In this document: piece after piece, positions 8,075-15,430 of the stretch
Layout: each line of letters opens with the position of its first letter
Numbering within the stretch: the stretch's first letter is position 1
NCBI RefSeq assembly: GCF_963929015.1
Contig: NZ_CAWVHE010000010.1
Span: forward strand, 1-18,157
Origin: Merdimonas sp963929015
GTDB lineage: Bacteria; Bacillota; Clostridia; Lachnospirales; Lachnospiraceae
Length of the DNA stretch: 18,157 bases
Direction of reading: 5' to 3'
The notes under the pieces: generated by a model
What the model saw: only the letters and a program-made list of their open reading frames with translations
What the model was told of the DNA's origin: nothing
Databases searched by the model: none
Translations under genes and position numbers: made by a program

Positions 8075-8482
8075 TTAGGAAATTTGACGATTAATATATT
8101 CCGCCAGAACATGATACACATGTTCAGCATTTTTTATCTGCTCTTCCGTATCATGTTTACTTGCAATAAACATGTCATCATAGTCCGAGGCATTACGAAT
8201 TGTAAATGCTGAACCAATCATCTTGGATATCTCTGTCGGAAAGATACCTTCTTTAATATATCTTCGTCTGAATTCTGCAATCACTCCACTATGCTTACTT
8301 GAATCAAAATTATCAAATACAAGCACTGCTCTCATGGCATGAAATATAGCGTAGTAGGCTCTATTATTCGCAATCCTGTAATTGCCTGCATCATAAAGCA
8401 GACGGGCTGCGTCCAGATCTTCTCTGGCACGCTCTATTCTATATTTCGCATAATCTTTTTGTAGGGAACTGTACTCAGGCAA
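8075..8482 (-). CDS. HEPN-domain protein (toxin-like partner of MNT)
   Basis: A 135-residue all-helical HEPN protein of the COG1895 type. The family hallmark NRAYYAIFHAMRAVLVF is at 40-56, with RNASDYDDMF at 96-105. HEPN-MNT pairs are toxin-antitoxin modules in which HEPN is commonly an RNase using an R-x4-6-H motif. Here the Arg is followed by Tyr (Arg96-x4-Tyr101), not His, so RNase activity is uncertain. The start is an unusual TTG at 8480-8482. It is supported by AGAAGG 8 bases upstream and by the 8-base overlap with the end of the MNT gene, which implies translational coupling. No in-frame ATG lies nearby. The two genes therefore form one transcript with the MNT gene first. Confidence 0.85.
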   Translation of the reverse strand: MPEYSSLQKDYAKYRIERAREDLDAARLLYDAGNYRIANNRAYYAIFHAMRAVLVFDNFDSSKHSGVIAEFRRRYIKEGIFPTEISKMIGSAFTIRNASDYDDMFIASKHDTEEQIKNAEHVYHVLAEYINRQIS

Positions 8483-8810
8483 TCTTCACACCTTCTCTCT
8501 CCACGTTCTGATAAAATGATGACACCGGAATGTATTTCTGATACAATTCATAATTCTGAACAACCGGCGCCAATACGACATCATACTCCAGATCAAGCTT
8601 ATCTGATATGTCCAGAATACGATTTCTCTCAGAACTGATATCCTCCAATGGAACATTTAACAAAATCAAAATATCGATATCACTGTCATTTTGAAAATCC
8701 CCGCGCGCGCAGGAACCATAGAGGATAAGCCCTTCCAGTTTTATTCCATATATTCTTTTTGCTTCTTCTGCAAATTTATCTATGACTTCTCTGATCTTTT
8801 TTTCCGTCAT
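8475..8810 (-). CDS. Minimal nucleotidyltransferase (MNT antitoxin-like)
   Basis: A 111-residue minimal nucleotidyltransferase of the polymerase-beta fold. The active-site signature is complete: GSCARGD (32-38), then SDIDILIL with Asp44 and Asp46, and a probable third carboxylate Asp77 in LEYDVVL. In characterised HEPN-MNT pairs the MNT protein neutralises its HEPN partner by attaching AMP to it. The complete catalytic residues are compatible with this. The ATG at 8810 is chosen over the longer reading to 8939 because AAGGTGA lies just upstream and the extra N-terminal residues would cover the promoter -10. It overlaps the HEPN gene by 8 bases. The base composition is more A+T-rich than that of the flanking metabolic genes. 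Confidence 0.9.
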   Translation of the reverse strand: MTEKKIREVIDKFAEEAKRIYGIKLEGLILYGSCARGDFQNDSDIDILILLNVPLEDISSERNRILDISDKLDLEYDVVLAPVVQNYELYQKYIPVSSFYQNVEREGVKIA

Positions 8811-8855
8811 ATGATCACCTTCTTTACAATCACTGTATCGCCACATCTTTTCCTT

Positions 8856-8861
8856 ATTATA
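8856..8861 (-). promoter_or_regulatory. -10 element of MNT-HEPN operon
   Basis: A perfect TATAAT on the minus strand, 45 bases upstream of the MNT ATG, sits in the context AAGTATAATAAGGAAA. No good -35 was found. The same context, with one mismatch, occurs before the ATPase gene. Confidence 0.5.
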
Positions 8862-8913
8862 CTTTGTTTTCAGGTCTTTTACCATCCCTTTTACTACACC
8901 ACTTCCCGCTGCT

Positions 8914-10272
8914 CTAGAATTCAAACTTCCCGATTCCATAAACCGGAATAGTAAACACCTGATCCTTTACCCCGCCATGGGTATTTCCTTTGGCATAAAC
9001 AATATAGTCTGCCTTCTTTTTGTCAAGGATTTCCTGTACCGTCCTGCTCTGATTCTTTCCGGTCTTAACCTCTATTGCATAGGTTTTCTGTGTTTTCAAT
9101 GATTTCAGATAAAAATCAACCTCACCGCTGCCCATTGTTGCAAACGCTGGCGTCTCCAGCGCAATCCCGGCAGGCGGTATGATCCGCTGTTTCAGATCCA
9201 GAAACACAAAATTCTCATTTACGATTCCTGATACCGCGCTTTCCGGGCATCCGATATGCGTCAGGAAATAACTGGTCAGCCCCAGATCTGTAAAATAACA
9301 TCGGGATTTTGGTTTGAACTCCAGTATATTACAATTCGTGATTTTTCCGGCAAATCCGATGATCCCGGAACTATAAAGCCAGTCAATGGCTCGATTAACC
9401 GATACTTTGCTGATATTGCTGGAATAATCTTTTACCACGATATTTTGCAATTCTTCGCTGAAACTGTCCTTTTCAAAGCCTTTTTTCTCTTTTACAAGGA
9501 CTCTGGCCACACTGGAGAAAATGTTGTCATAAACTTCATCATCCAGAATATCCTCAAAGTATCTTTTACTCTCATTTGTGAAAAGACGGATAATCTTCAA
9601 TAGTTCTGCATTGGCTTCTTCTATAGATCCGGTTTCCAGATATCGCAAAACTACAGCCGGATAGCCCCCGATTTTAGTATATACAGCATAAAGTTCTGAC
9701 AGCCTCTCATAGATTCCACCTGAACTTTGTCCGTAAATGTCAAGTTCTTGGTACAGATCATCTTCTCCTAAAGCCATCAGAAATTCCTGAAAATCAAGAG
9801 TATGGATTTCCAGATAATCCAGATCACCAGAGGAATACTTAAATTCCCGTTTTAAGATCCGCCCCAGGTAGCTTCCTGTAATAATAAAATCACTTTTCAG
9901 CCGGCGGGTAAATTCCCGTATCCGGTTATAAATCGCCGCAGACTCCTGGATTTCATCTATGATGACAATCGTATCCGGAGAATCGTCAAAATCCGGGGAA
10001 GTCCTGCGGATCAACTCATAGACAGGATTTTCGCAGACAAACCCATTTTTTATATCGTTTCTTAATTCTTCATATTTCTCAAGAAATAATTCTCCTGTAA
10101 ATTCAAGAAGATTGATATATATTTTCTTTTTATATTGTTCATCCGCAAACTTGTTTACAATGTATGTTTTCCCTGTCTGCCGGGCCCCTGACACTTCCAG
10201 CGTAGTGTGCTCCGGACGCTGTTTCCATCGGAGCATCTGGTCGTATACATTTCTCTTCATATATTTACCCAT
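8914..10272 (-). CDS. AAA-family ATPase with DUF4143-type C-terminus
   Basis: A 452-residue protein of the AAA_14/DUF4143 architecture. Walker A is GARQTGKT (29-36), Walker B is TIVIIDEIQE (101-110), and a sensor-like strand is FIITGSYLGRIL (129-140). A winged-helix-like middle is followed by a C-terminal module with SGEVDFYL and YAIEVKTGKN. Glu384, Asp386, Glu401 and Lys403 there resemble a PD-(D/E)XK nuclease core. The family is common and scattered across bacteria, often next to toxin-antitoxin or mobile genes; its role is not established. GGGGGTGATC precedes the ATG at 10272 by a few bases. It lies 103 bases upstream of MNT-HEPN on the same strand, and that pair has its own -10. Length and motifs are complete. 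Confidence 0.9.
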   Translation of the reverse strand: MGKYMKRNVYDQMLRWKQRPEHTTLEVSGARQTGKTYIVNKFADEQYKKKIYINLLEFTGELFLEKYEELRNDIKNGFVCENPVYELIRRTSPDFDDSPDTIVIIDEIQESAAIYNRIREFTRRLKSDFIITGSYLGRILKREFKYSSGDLDYLEIHTLDFQEFLMALGEDDLYQELDIYGQSSGGIYERLSELYAVYTKIGGYPAVVLRYLETGSIEEANAELLKIIRLFTNESKRYFEDILDDEVYDNIFSSVARVLVKEKKGFEKDSFSEELQNIVVKDYSSNISKVSVNRAIDWLYSSGIIGFAGKITNCNILEFKPKSRCYFTDLGLTSYFLTHIGCPESAVSGIVNENFVFLDLKQRIIPPAGIALETPAFATMGSGEVDFYLKSLKTQKTYAIEVKTGKNQSRTVQEILDKKKADYIVYAKGNTHGGVKDQVFTIPVYGIGKFEF

Positions 10273-10311
10273 TTAAGATCACCCCCGCTGCTGATGTCTG
10301 ATGCTTTCTTT

Positions 10312-10317
10312 ATTATA
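10312..10317 (-). promoter_or_regulatory. -10 element of ATPase gene
   Basis: A perfect TATAAT on the minus strand, 39 bases upstream of the ATPase ATG, in the context AAGTATAATAAAGAAA. A convincing -35 was not found. Confidence 0.5.
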
Positions 10318-10377
10318 CTTCAATTCCTGTATAATCTCCATATAATTCTTCTTACATCATACAGCCAGGGGCTTTTC

Positions 10378-12126
10378 TTATGCTTTCATTTTTTTCTTTT
10401 TCCGGACGATCCATCCTGCTCCTCCGATGGCCGCAAGTCCTGCGCAGGATCCAAGCACCAGTTGCCATTCCCCTGTCTTTTCTCTTCCCGGATCTTCCTG
10501 CAGATCTTCGTCCTTTTCTTTGGCCCGGGTCTCTTCCATTCCCAGCGTTTTCTTCACCGGCTCCAAGATCTTTTCCGCCAGCGTCATTTTGGGCACAACC
10601 TCAAAGGTCAGTCTTTGCACTGTCTGGTTTCCCGCCCTGTCAACAGCTTTTACAGATATTTCATAAGCCTTTTCTTCTTCCACAGTGTACCGGTAGATCT
10701 TGCCAGAAGGGCTGGTCTTCTGACGGACCCCGTTGATCCGGATCTCCTGGATCTCATCCGCCTGATTTTCCAGCGTGACCTGAAAACTCTTTTTCTCCTC
10801 ATAGCTTTCGCCTTCCTCCACGTCCTGGAACACTACCACCGGCGCCGTGTGGTCTATGACAAACTGTGCCCTTGCCGTGCCCGTATTCCCCGCTGAATCT
10901 ACGGCCTTTACCTCCAGAACATGCACGCCTTCCCGGTCCACCGTCTCCCCGGAAGGATAGAGTTTCCCGTCCAGCGTGACCGAATAGGTAAATGTAGTGA
11001 AGTCCCAGATCAGATCACTGCCGCTGTGTTCCAGGCAAAAACTCTTCTGATACGTTCCGTCCAGTTCATCCACATGCCGGATTACCGGATTATGCCGGTC
11101 AACTGTCAGTTTCCTGAAAGCCGAAGATTTATGCCCTGCCTGGTCTTCCGCTTCCATAGAGATCTGGTAACTTCCGTCCGTTTCCAGAAGGATTTCCGCT
11201 GCCGTTCCGGCTTCTGTCTGTGTCCACCCGGTAATCTCCCGGCTTGTAAGCGCCCCGTCCGGACTTTCCTGTTCTGCCTTTGCCACAGTCTTCGCAAGTA
11301 TATTCTCATCCCGTGCCACGCAGCGGATTGTTACCGGCTGACTGGTGATCATATAGTCGTGGACTCCCTCGATCATTGCTTCCGGCGCTTCTCCGTCGAT
11401 CAGAAGCTCACACTCCTGCCAGGCCACATTTCCCGCATGATCCACTGCCCGCACTTCCACACGCACCGGTTGACCGTTCTGCGAAAGGAAAGGTACGGTA
11501 AACGTCGCTTCCGCCTCACCGGTCTGCCCCAGAACCTGCCCGTTGGAACTGCACCGGATCCCTGCCACCCGGCTTCCCGCTGCCCCGTCCTCCGCCTTTA
11601 CCAAGAGAGAAACTTCTCCTTCGTACCAGTGATCAAATCCCTGAGGCGCCTGCATGCTGATAACCGGCGCTTTCCTGTCGATCTGAAACGTCTTCTGGAA
11701 GCGGAATTCTTCCAGTTCCTTTCCGTCTTCATCCGTCATCCACACTTCCAGCCTGTTTTCCCCTTCGCTGAAATGCTCCTGTCCAAACTCTGCCATTTCG
11801 CCGGTATGCTCCAGTGTCTGCTCGAAGATCCGTCCTGTATGATCCGTCAGCCGGCACAGTGTTTTTCCGGCTTCACTGACATGGCGGATCTTAATGACAG
11901 GACAGGAAATATAATATCCGTTCTGGCCATCCGCCTCCGGGATCACGATCTCATATTTCCGAATCTGCGGTTTTTCTTCCGGTTCTTCTTCTGGTTTCTC
12001 TTCCGGTTCTTCTTCCGTCTCTTCTTCCGCCGCATAACTGATCTCATAGCCCAGCTCGTCCTGCTGCCAGTACAGCAGCGCCAGCACCATCAGTAAAGCC
12101 ACAATGCTCTTCATTCTCCGACCCAT
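10378..12126 (-). CDS. Secreted, anchored Ig-like repeat protein
   Basis: A 582-residue surface protein. The N-terminus MGRRMKSIVALLMVLALLYW is a signal peptide or signal anchor, followed by a Glu/Pro-rich spacer (about 34-53, PEEKPEEEPEEKP). Four to five Ig-like domains of about 100 residues follow. Their ends repeat the motif A-V-D-x-A-G-N: RAVDHAGN, EAEDQAGH, KAVDSAGN and KAVDRAGN. A hydrophobic segment (about 554-574) and a KKKK tail anchor the C-terminus, with no LPxTG sortase motif. The ATG at 12126 is preferred over that at 12114 because AAGGAG lies 7 bases upstream; it overlaps the pseudokinase gene by 16 bases, so translation is probably coupled. No enzyme motif was seen. It probably works outside the membrane with its operon partner, as scaffold, adhesin or ligand-sensing part. 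Confidence 0.8.
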   Translation of the reverse strand: MGRRMKSIVALLMVLALLYWQQDELGYEISYAAEEETEEEPEEKPEEEPEEKPQIRKYEIVIPEADGQNGYYISCPVIKIRHVSEAGKTLCRLTDHTGRIFEQTLEHTGEMAEFGQEHFSEGENRLEVWMTDEDGKELEEFRFQKTFQIDRKAPVISMQAPQGFDHWYEGEVSLLVKAEDGAAGSRVAGIRCSSNGQVLGQTGEAEATFTVPFLSQNGQPVRVEVRAVDHAGNVAWQECELLIDGEAPEAMIEGVHDYMITSQPVTIRCVARDENILAKTVAKAEQESPDGALTSREITGWTQTEAGTAAEILLETDGSYQISMEAEDQAGHKSSAFRKLTVDRHNPVIRHVDELDGTYQKSFCLEHSGSDLIWDFTTFTYSVTLDGKLYPSGETVDREGVHVLEVKAVDSAGNTGTARAQFVIDHTAPVVVFQDVEEGESYEEKKSFQVTLENQADEIQEIRINGVRQKTSPSGKIYRYTVEEEKAYEISVKAVDRAGNQTVQRLTFEVVPKMTLAEKILEPVKKTLGMEETRAKEKDEDLQEDPGREKTGEWQLVLGSCAGLAAIGGAGWIVRKKKKMKA

Positions 12127-13700
12127 ACCTCTTCTCCTTCCACTTTGATCCCGTATTCTTTCTGTAGTTTCTGAAACTCTTCGCTGTCCGCCAGCGTGTT
12201 GTCGCGGCTCAGATATTCTCGAATGGTCTGTGCGCAGATCCCCCGGTCCACAGAAGGATCCTGGCAGAGCAGGCGGATGTGCTGGATCTGAAGGGCGCGT
12301 TCCTGCGAAAATTCTTTGATCCCCTGAGCGCAGAGTTCCAGCGCCAGATCCGTTTTGCCACACTGTTCATACAGAGCCGCTGCTTTTGCGAAGTATTCTT
12401 TTCTCTCCTCTTTTTCCTCTGTCTGTTCCAAAAGCCGGGCATACCATTCGGCCGCCGTCTCTTCTTCGCCTGTCCGTTCATAGGCGCCTGCCATATCTGC
12501 CCGGACCTCCTGCTCTGCAGCTTCCTCAAGAACATCCTGTTCCAGACAGGATTCGCCCAGCCGGATCACTTCTTTTGCCGCCTCATCTTCGTCAGACAGC
12601 TGGTATCCCCGGATCAGGCATCTCCAAAATGCCACCTCTTCTTCCTCGTTCCAGCCGCCTTCCGATGCCAGCTCTTCCAGCTGTTCCAGATGATGCTTCC
12701 ACGCTTCCCAGAAGGTTTCCGTATCCTTTTGTGTTGTCTCTGTCTCTTCCTCCGCAAAAGTGTCCGGTGAAAGGAAAGCTTCTGCCACCGCAGATAACTC
12801 TTCTGCCGTCCGGCTTGTTTGAAGGACTGGTTCCAGGGTTTCCTGTACCTTCTGATAATCACCGATCTCCAGAAAATACGCCAGCGCAAGACGGATCCTC
12901 TCTTTTTCCGTTTCCTTCCGGTCCTTCTCTTTGTCTCCGTCTGCTTTTATTTCTCCGGAAGTTTCTGCTTCATTTACATTTTCTCCAGATCCTTCTCCCG
13001 CCTCCTCTCCTGCCGCAAGAGCCCTGGCGTCTCCGTCCCGGATCCCGGATATTCCCCATCTTCCCAGCGCGCCAAGAGCCGTAAGAAGTGCTGCAGCCAC
13101 AAGGATTTTACGCCCCTTTTGAATGGCACGCTTCTGTGTTTCCTGATAAACCGGGATATATTTTCGAATTTCTGAAATGGATTGAATGGGTTTGCCTGAT
13201 GAGAGTTTCAGACAGCGGGAGATTAATTTTTGAAGCTTTGCCGTTTCCCTTCTCCCCAGAGGCGGGTCCGGTTCCGACATCGCAAGAAGATACTGGATCG
13301 TCCGTCCAAGTCCGTAAGCGTCCAGCGCTACAGAAGCCTTGCGGTAGTAAGGCTCTTCCGGCGGGAGAAAATGCTCCCGGATACTTTTTCTGCGCATCAG
13401 CCTTAGCAGGTCTTCGTTGGAGCCTGCCTGCATATCCGCCAGATACAATCCGCCTTCCTCAGAAATGATCATACTGTAGGGATTGACATACCGGCAGCAG
13501 GGATGATTTTTACACTTGTGCAGCATCTCCAGCTGCCGCGCCATACACAGGATCCAGCCAAGCAGCTGCTCTTTTGGCAGGCGGGGATGGTATTTCAGCC
13601 ATACGGCCAGCGGCTTTCCGGCAACATACTCAGAACTGATATAGCAGACCTGCCCGTGTTCAATGAGACGCAGTACGTCATAGCCTTCTTTGACTGCCAC
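12111..13700 (-). CDS. Membrane pseudokinase with extracytoplasmic TPR-like domain
   Basis: A 529-residue protein in three parts. Residues 1 to about 185 resemble the C-lobe of a Hanks-type Ser/Thr kinase (EYVAGKPLAVWLKYHPRLP near 24-42, ARQLEMLHKCKNHPCCRYVN near 54-73). The N-lobe with the Gly-rich loop and ATP-binding Lys is missing, the HRD site reads CRYVNP, and the DFG site reads ADMQA. It should therefore not phosphorylate. One membrane segment (about 199-213) follows a basic stretch, which places the kinase-like part inside the cell. After a Gly/Glu-rich acidic linker, helical pairs from about 266 to 515 look TPR-like and lie outside. The GTG start at 13700 is set by GAGGTGA just upstream. 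It overlaps the Ig-like gene by 16 bases. The layout recalls EssB/YukC of type VII secretion, but no other such genes are present. Confidence 0.72.
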   Translation of the reverse strand: MAVKEGYDVLRLIEHGQVCYISSEYVAGKPLAVWLKYHPRLPKEQLLGWILCMARQLEMLHKCKNHPCCRYVNPYSMIISEEGGLYLADMQAGSNEDLLRLMRRKSIREHFLPPEEPYYRKASVALDAYGLGRTIQYLLAMSEPDPPLGRRETAKLQKLISRCLKLSSGKPIQSISEIRKYIPVYQETQKRAIQKGRKILVAAALLTALGALGRWGISGIRDGDARALAAGEEAGEGSGENVNEAETSGEIKADGDKEKDRKETEKERIRLALAYFLEIGDYQKVQETLEPVLQTSRTAEELSAVAEAFLSPDTFAEEETETTQKDTETFWEAWKHHLEQLEELASEGGWNEEEEVAFWRCLIRGYQLSDEDEAAKEVIRLGESCLEQDVLEEAAEQEVRADMAGAYERTGEEETAAEWYARLLEQTEEKEERKEYFAKAAALYEQCGKTDLALELCAQGIKEFSQERALQIQHIRLLCQDPSVDRGICAQTIREYLSRDNTLADSEEFQKLQKEYGIKVEGEEVWVGE

Positions 13701-13855
13701 TTACATCACCTCGTTTTTAAATTGTTTTCCATTGGTTAAATAATTGGAACTAATTGAATTGATGAAAGATTTTGTCTTTTGAATCTTAATTAAGAACTCT
13801 GGAAATGCATTTAGAGTAATTTCTATATTACTGGATTCCGCCAAAAAAAACAAGT
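13701..13855 (-). promoter_or_regulatory. A+T-rich leader of pseudokinase operon
   Basis: This stretch is strikingly A+T-rich compared with both flanks. It holds several short inverted repeats, including AGTAAT-N6-ATTACT at 13815-13832 and the palindrome CTTAATTAAG. The promoter must lie here because the PFK terminator sits just beyond, but no single -35/-10 pair stands out. Confidence 0.4.
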
Positions 13856-13893
13856 AAAAAATAACAGGCGGCAGAACTTTTTTCTGCCGCCTG
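13856..13893 (-). terminator. Rho-independent terminator after PFK
   Basis: CAGGCGGCAGAA and TTCTGCCGCCTG (13882-13893 and 13865-13876) form a perfect 12-pair stem with a 5-base loop, followed on the minus strand by TTATTTTTT. It begins 17 bases after the PFK stop codon. Confidence 0.93.
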
Positions 13894-13910
13894 AAAAAGG
13901 ACGTCTGTTC

Positions 13911-15158
13911 TTATCTGTGGCTTAATTCCTTCGGTGCGTACAGATGTCTCGGGATACCGTCTACCATAACCGGAGACACGTCTCCCTGGATCAGCGGACG
14001 TACATAGGAAATAAACTCATTGGTTACATAAGTGCCGTCTGCGTTCACCCATTCTCTTGGAACCAGTTTCTCGTCATTGGCGATCTTATGTACATCTTTC
14101 ACTTCTGTTCCGCACTGATACGGATCATCAGACAGTCTCTGAAGAACTACCATCTTGCCGGAATCTCCTTCGTCAGCCGCTTTTACTGCCGCGCCGCCTA
14201 CCTGGTATGCTTCCAGGATATCTACACGGGAAGCTGTGTGTGAAGCGGAACGCTGCAGGGTGCTCAGCTCAATGGCGCGGGTCTTGCATCCATGCTCTCC
14301 GGCGATAAAGCTTGCCAGATAGGATGCGGTTCCGGACAGCTGTTTGTGGCCGAAAGCATCTACAAAGTCAATGCTGTTGCCCAGCTCACATACATAGGTT
14401 CCGTCCGGTGTGCGGATTCCCTCGGATACTGCGATCACGATGGACGGCTTTTCTTCGATCAGCTTCTTCACTCTGTTGCTGAATTCATGAATGTCAAACG
14501 GGATCTCCGGCAGGTAGATCAGATCCGGTCCTTCGCAGTCCTCGCCTCTTGCAAGTGCGGAAGCTCCGGTCAGCCATCCTGCATTTCTTCCCATGATCTC
14601 TACGATGGTCACGATACCTTTCTCATATTCCAGACAGAATCCGTCGCGGATGATCTCTTTCATAGAGGTTCCGATATATTTGGCCGCGCTTCCGTAACCC
14701 GGTGTATGGTCTGTCAGGGCCAGGTCATTGTCGATCGTCTTGGGGCATCCGATAAATCTGGTAGGATGTCCGGTAATGATCGCATAATCGGATAATTTTT
14801 TGATCGTATCCATGGAATCATTTCCGCCGATGTAGATAAATGCCTCGATATCCAGCTTATCCAGGATCTCAAAGATCTTCTCATACACTTCCCGGTTCTC
14901 ATGGATCTCCGGCAGTTTATAACGGCAGGATCCAAGGAACGCAGCCGGTGTTCTCTTTAAGAGTTCTGCATCCAGTTCTGTCTTGATGTGATCTGCAAGG
15001 TCAATATATTTTTCCTCCAGAAGTCCCTGGATGCCGTGAAGCATGCCGTATACCTTGTTTGCTCCACGGTCCTTGGCTGTACGGTATACACCTGCAAGGC
15101 TTGAGTTAATAGCGGCAGTCGGGCCTCCGGACTGTCCTACGATAACATTTCTTTTCAT
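13911..15158 (-). CDS. pfp: 6-phosphofructokinase, probably pyrophosphate-dependent
   Basis: A 415-residue phosphofructokinase that phosphorylates fructose 6-phosphate in the cytoplasm. It starts MKRNVIVGQSGGPTAAIN. Two specificity sites point to PPi and not ATP as donor: GGNDSMDT (111-118) has Asp where ATP enzymes have Gly (GGDGS), and PKTIDND (139-145) has Lys where ATP enzymes have Gly (PGTIDND). The Asp of TIDND is the usual catalytic base and MGRNAGW is conserved. The length is that of the long Treponema TP0108-like group and not of the 320-residue PfkA. The PPi enzyme is reversible, so it can serve both glycolysis and gluconeogenesis. ATG 15158 starts at the conserved MKRN; a GGAAGGG lies 11 bases upstream. 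It has its own promoter region and a strong terminator, so it is monocistronic. Confidence 0.92.
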   Translation of the reverse strand: MKRNVIVGQSGGPTAAINSSLAGVYRTAKDRGANKVYGMLHGIQGLLEEKYIDLADHIKTELDAELLKRTPAAFLGSCRYKLPEIHENREVYEKIFEILDKLDIEAFIYIGGNDSMDTIKKLSDYAIITGHPTRFIGCPKTIDNDLALTDHTPGYGSAAKYIGTSMKEIIRDGFCLEYEKGIVTIVEIMGRNAGWLTGASALARGEDCEGPDLIYLPEIPFDIHEFSNRVKKLIEEKPSIVIAVSEGIRTPDGTYVCELGNSIDFVDAFGHKQLSGTASYLASFIAGEHGCKTRAIELSTLQRSASHTASRVDILEAYQVGGAAVKAADEGDSGKMVVLQRLSDDPYQCGTEVKDVHKIANDEKLVPREWVNADGTYVTNEFISYVRPLIQGDVSPVMVDGIPRHLYAPKELSHR

Positions 15159-15207
15159 AGTATTTCTTTCCCTTCCTTCTTTCAAATTGCGTCGATATTA
15201 CTATATT

Positions 15208-15234
15208 AGTATATTGTGGCAAAAAAGTCCACAA
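15208..15234 (-). promoter_or_regulatory. Inverted repeat abutting -10 of PFK promoter
   Basis: TTGTGG (15229-15234, minus strand) and CCACAA (15214-15219) form a perfect 6-base inverted repeat with a 9-base centre. It directly adjoins TATACT at 15208-15213, a likely -10 about 50 bases upstream of the PFK ATG. A protein bound here would cover the -10/-35 spacer, so a repressor operator is plausible. It could alternatively be a weak hairpin ending the glpK transcript. The 21-base span does not fit the 18-base Rex site. Confidence 0.4.
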
Positions 15235-15257
15235 AAACAATACTTTTTTATGCAGTT

Positions 15258-15425
15258 TTACAGATTATTCCCCTGCATTTTCGGAAAAGGAAACATTCTC
15301 CTGCGCGCGGGCATACCCCGCATACACCCGTTTCCGTCTACATTTACCACTTCTCCGTCTTCCACCGTGACGGTCATCAGGCAGCCGTTCCGGCAGCCTG
15401 TACAGGTCATTTTTATCTTTTCCAT
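15258..15425 (-). CDS. Short DUF1667-like four-cysteine protein, probably truncated
   Basis: A 55-residue reading frame starts 5 bases after the glpK stop, with GAGGAG 8 bases before its ATG, so it belongs to the glpK operon. The first 40 residues (MEKIKMTCTGCRNGCLMTVT and then VDGNGCMRG) match the start of DUF1667, the small Cys-rich protein usually encoded beside anaerobic glycerol-3-phosphate dehydrogenase. The cysteine pattern C-x2-C-x3-C and a fourth Cys are kept. After CMRG the frame seems to slip at the run of four C (15316-15319): one more base gives GYARAQEN, as in the family, but that reading also stops soon after (15265). DUF1667 is normally about 115-120 residues, so this is a remnant or a minimal metal-binding form. 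No glpA or glpB genes adjoin. Confidence 0.6.
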   Translation of the reverse strand: MEKIKMTCTGCRNGCLMTVTVEDGEVVNVDGNGCMRGMPARRRMFPFPKMQGNNL

Positions 15426-15430
15426 CTTGA

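Noticed and set aside
11991..12030. Repeated Glu/Pro codons as a tandem DNA repeat element
   Set aside because: It is an in-frame low-complexity spacer of the surface protein and not a mobile or CRISPR repeat.
10921..12096. 391-residue open frame on the plus strand
   Set aside because: It is antisense to the Ig-like gene, composed of low-quality Phe/Arg/His-rich sequence with no family resemblance, and has no ribosome site.
12127..12363. N-terminal extension of the Ig-like protein to 12363
   Set aside because: The extra 79 residues lie inside the pseudokinase gene in another frame and would bury the signal peptide; AAGGAG supports the start at 12126.
12111..13700. Type VII secretion EssB assignment for the pseudokinase
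   Set aside because: No WXG100, EccC-type ATPase or other type VII gene is nearby, and the exterior is TPR-like; only the general plan is shared.
15214..15234. Rex operator call
   Set aside because: Rex sites span 18 bases with TTGT and ACAA at the ends; this repeat spans 21.
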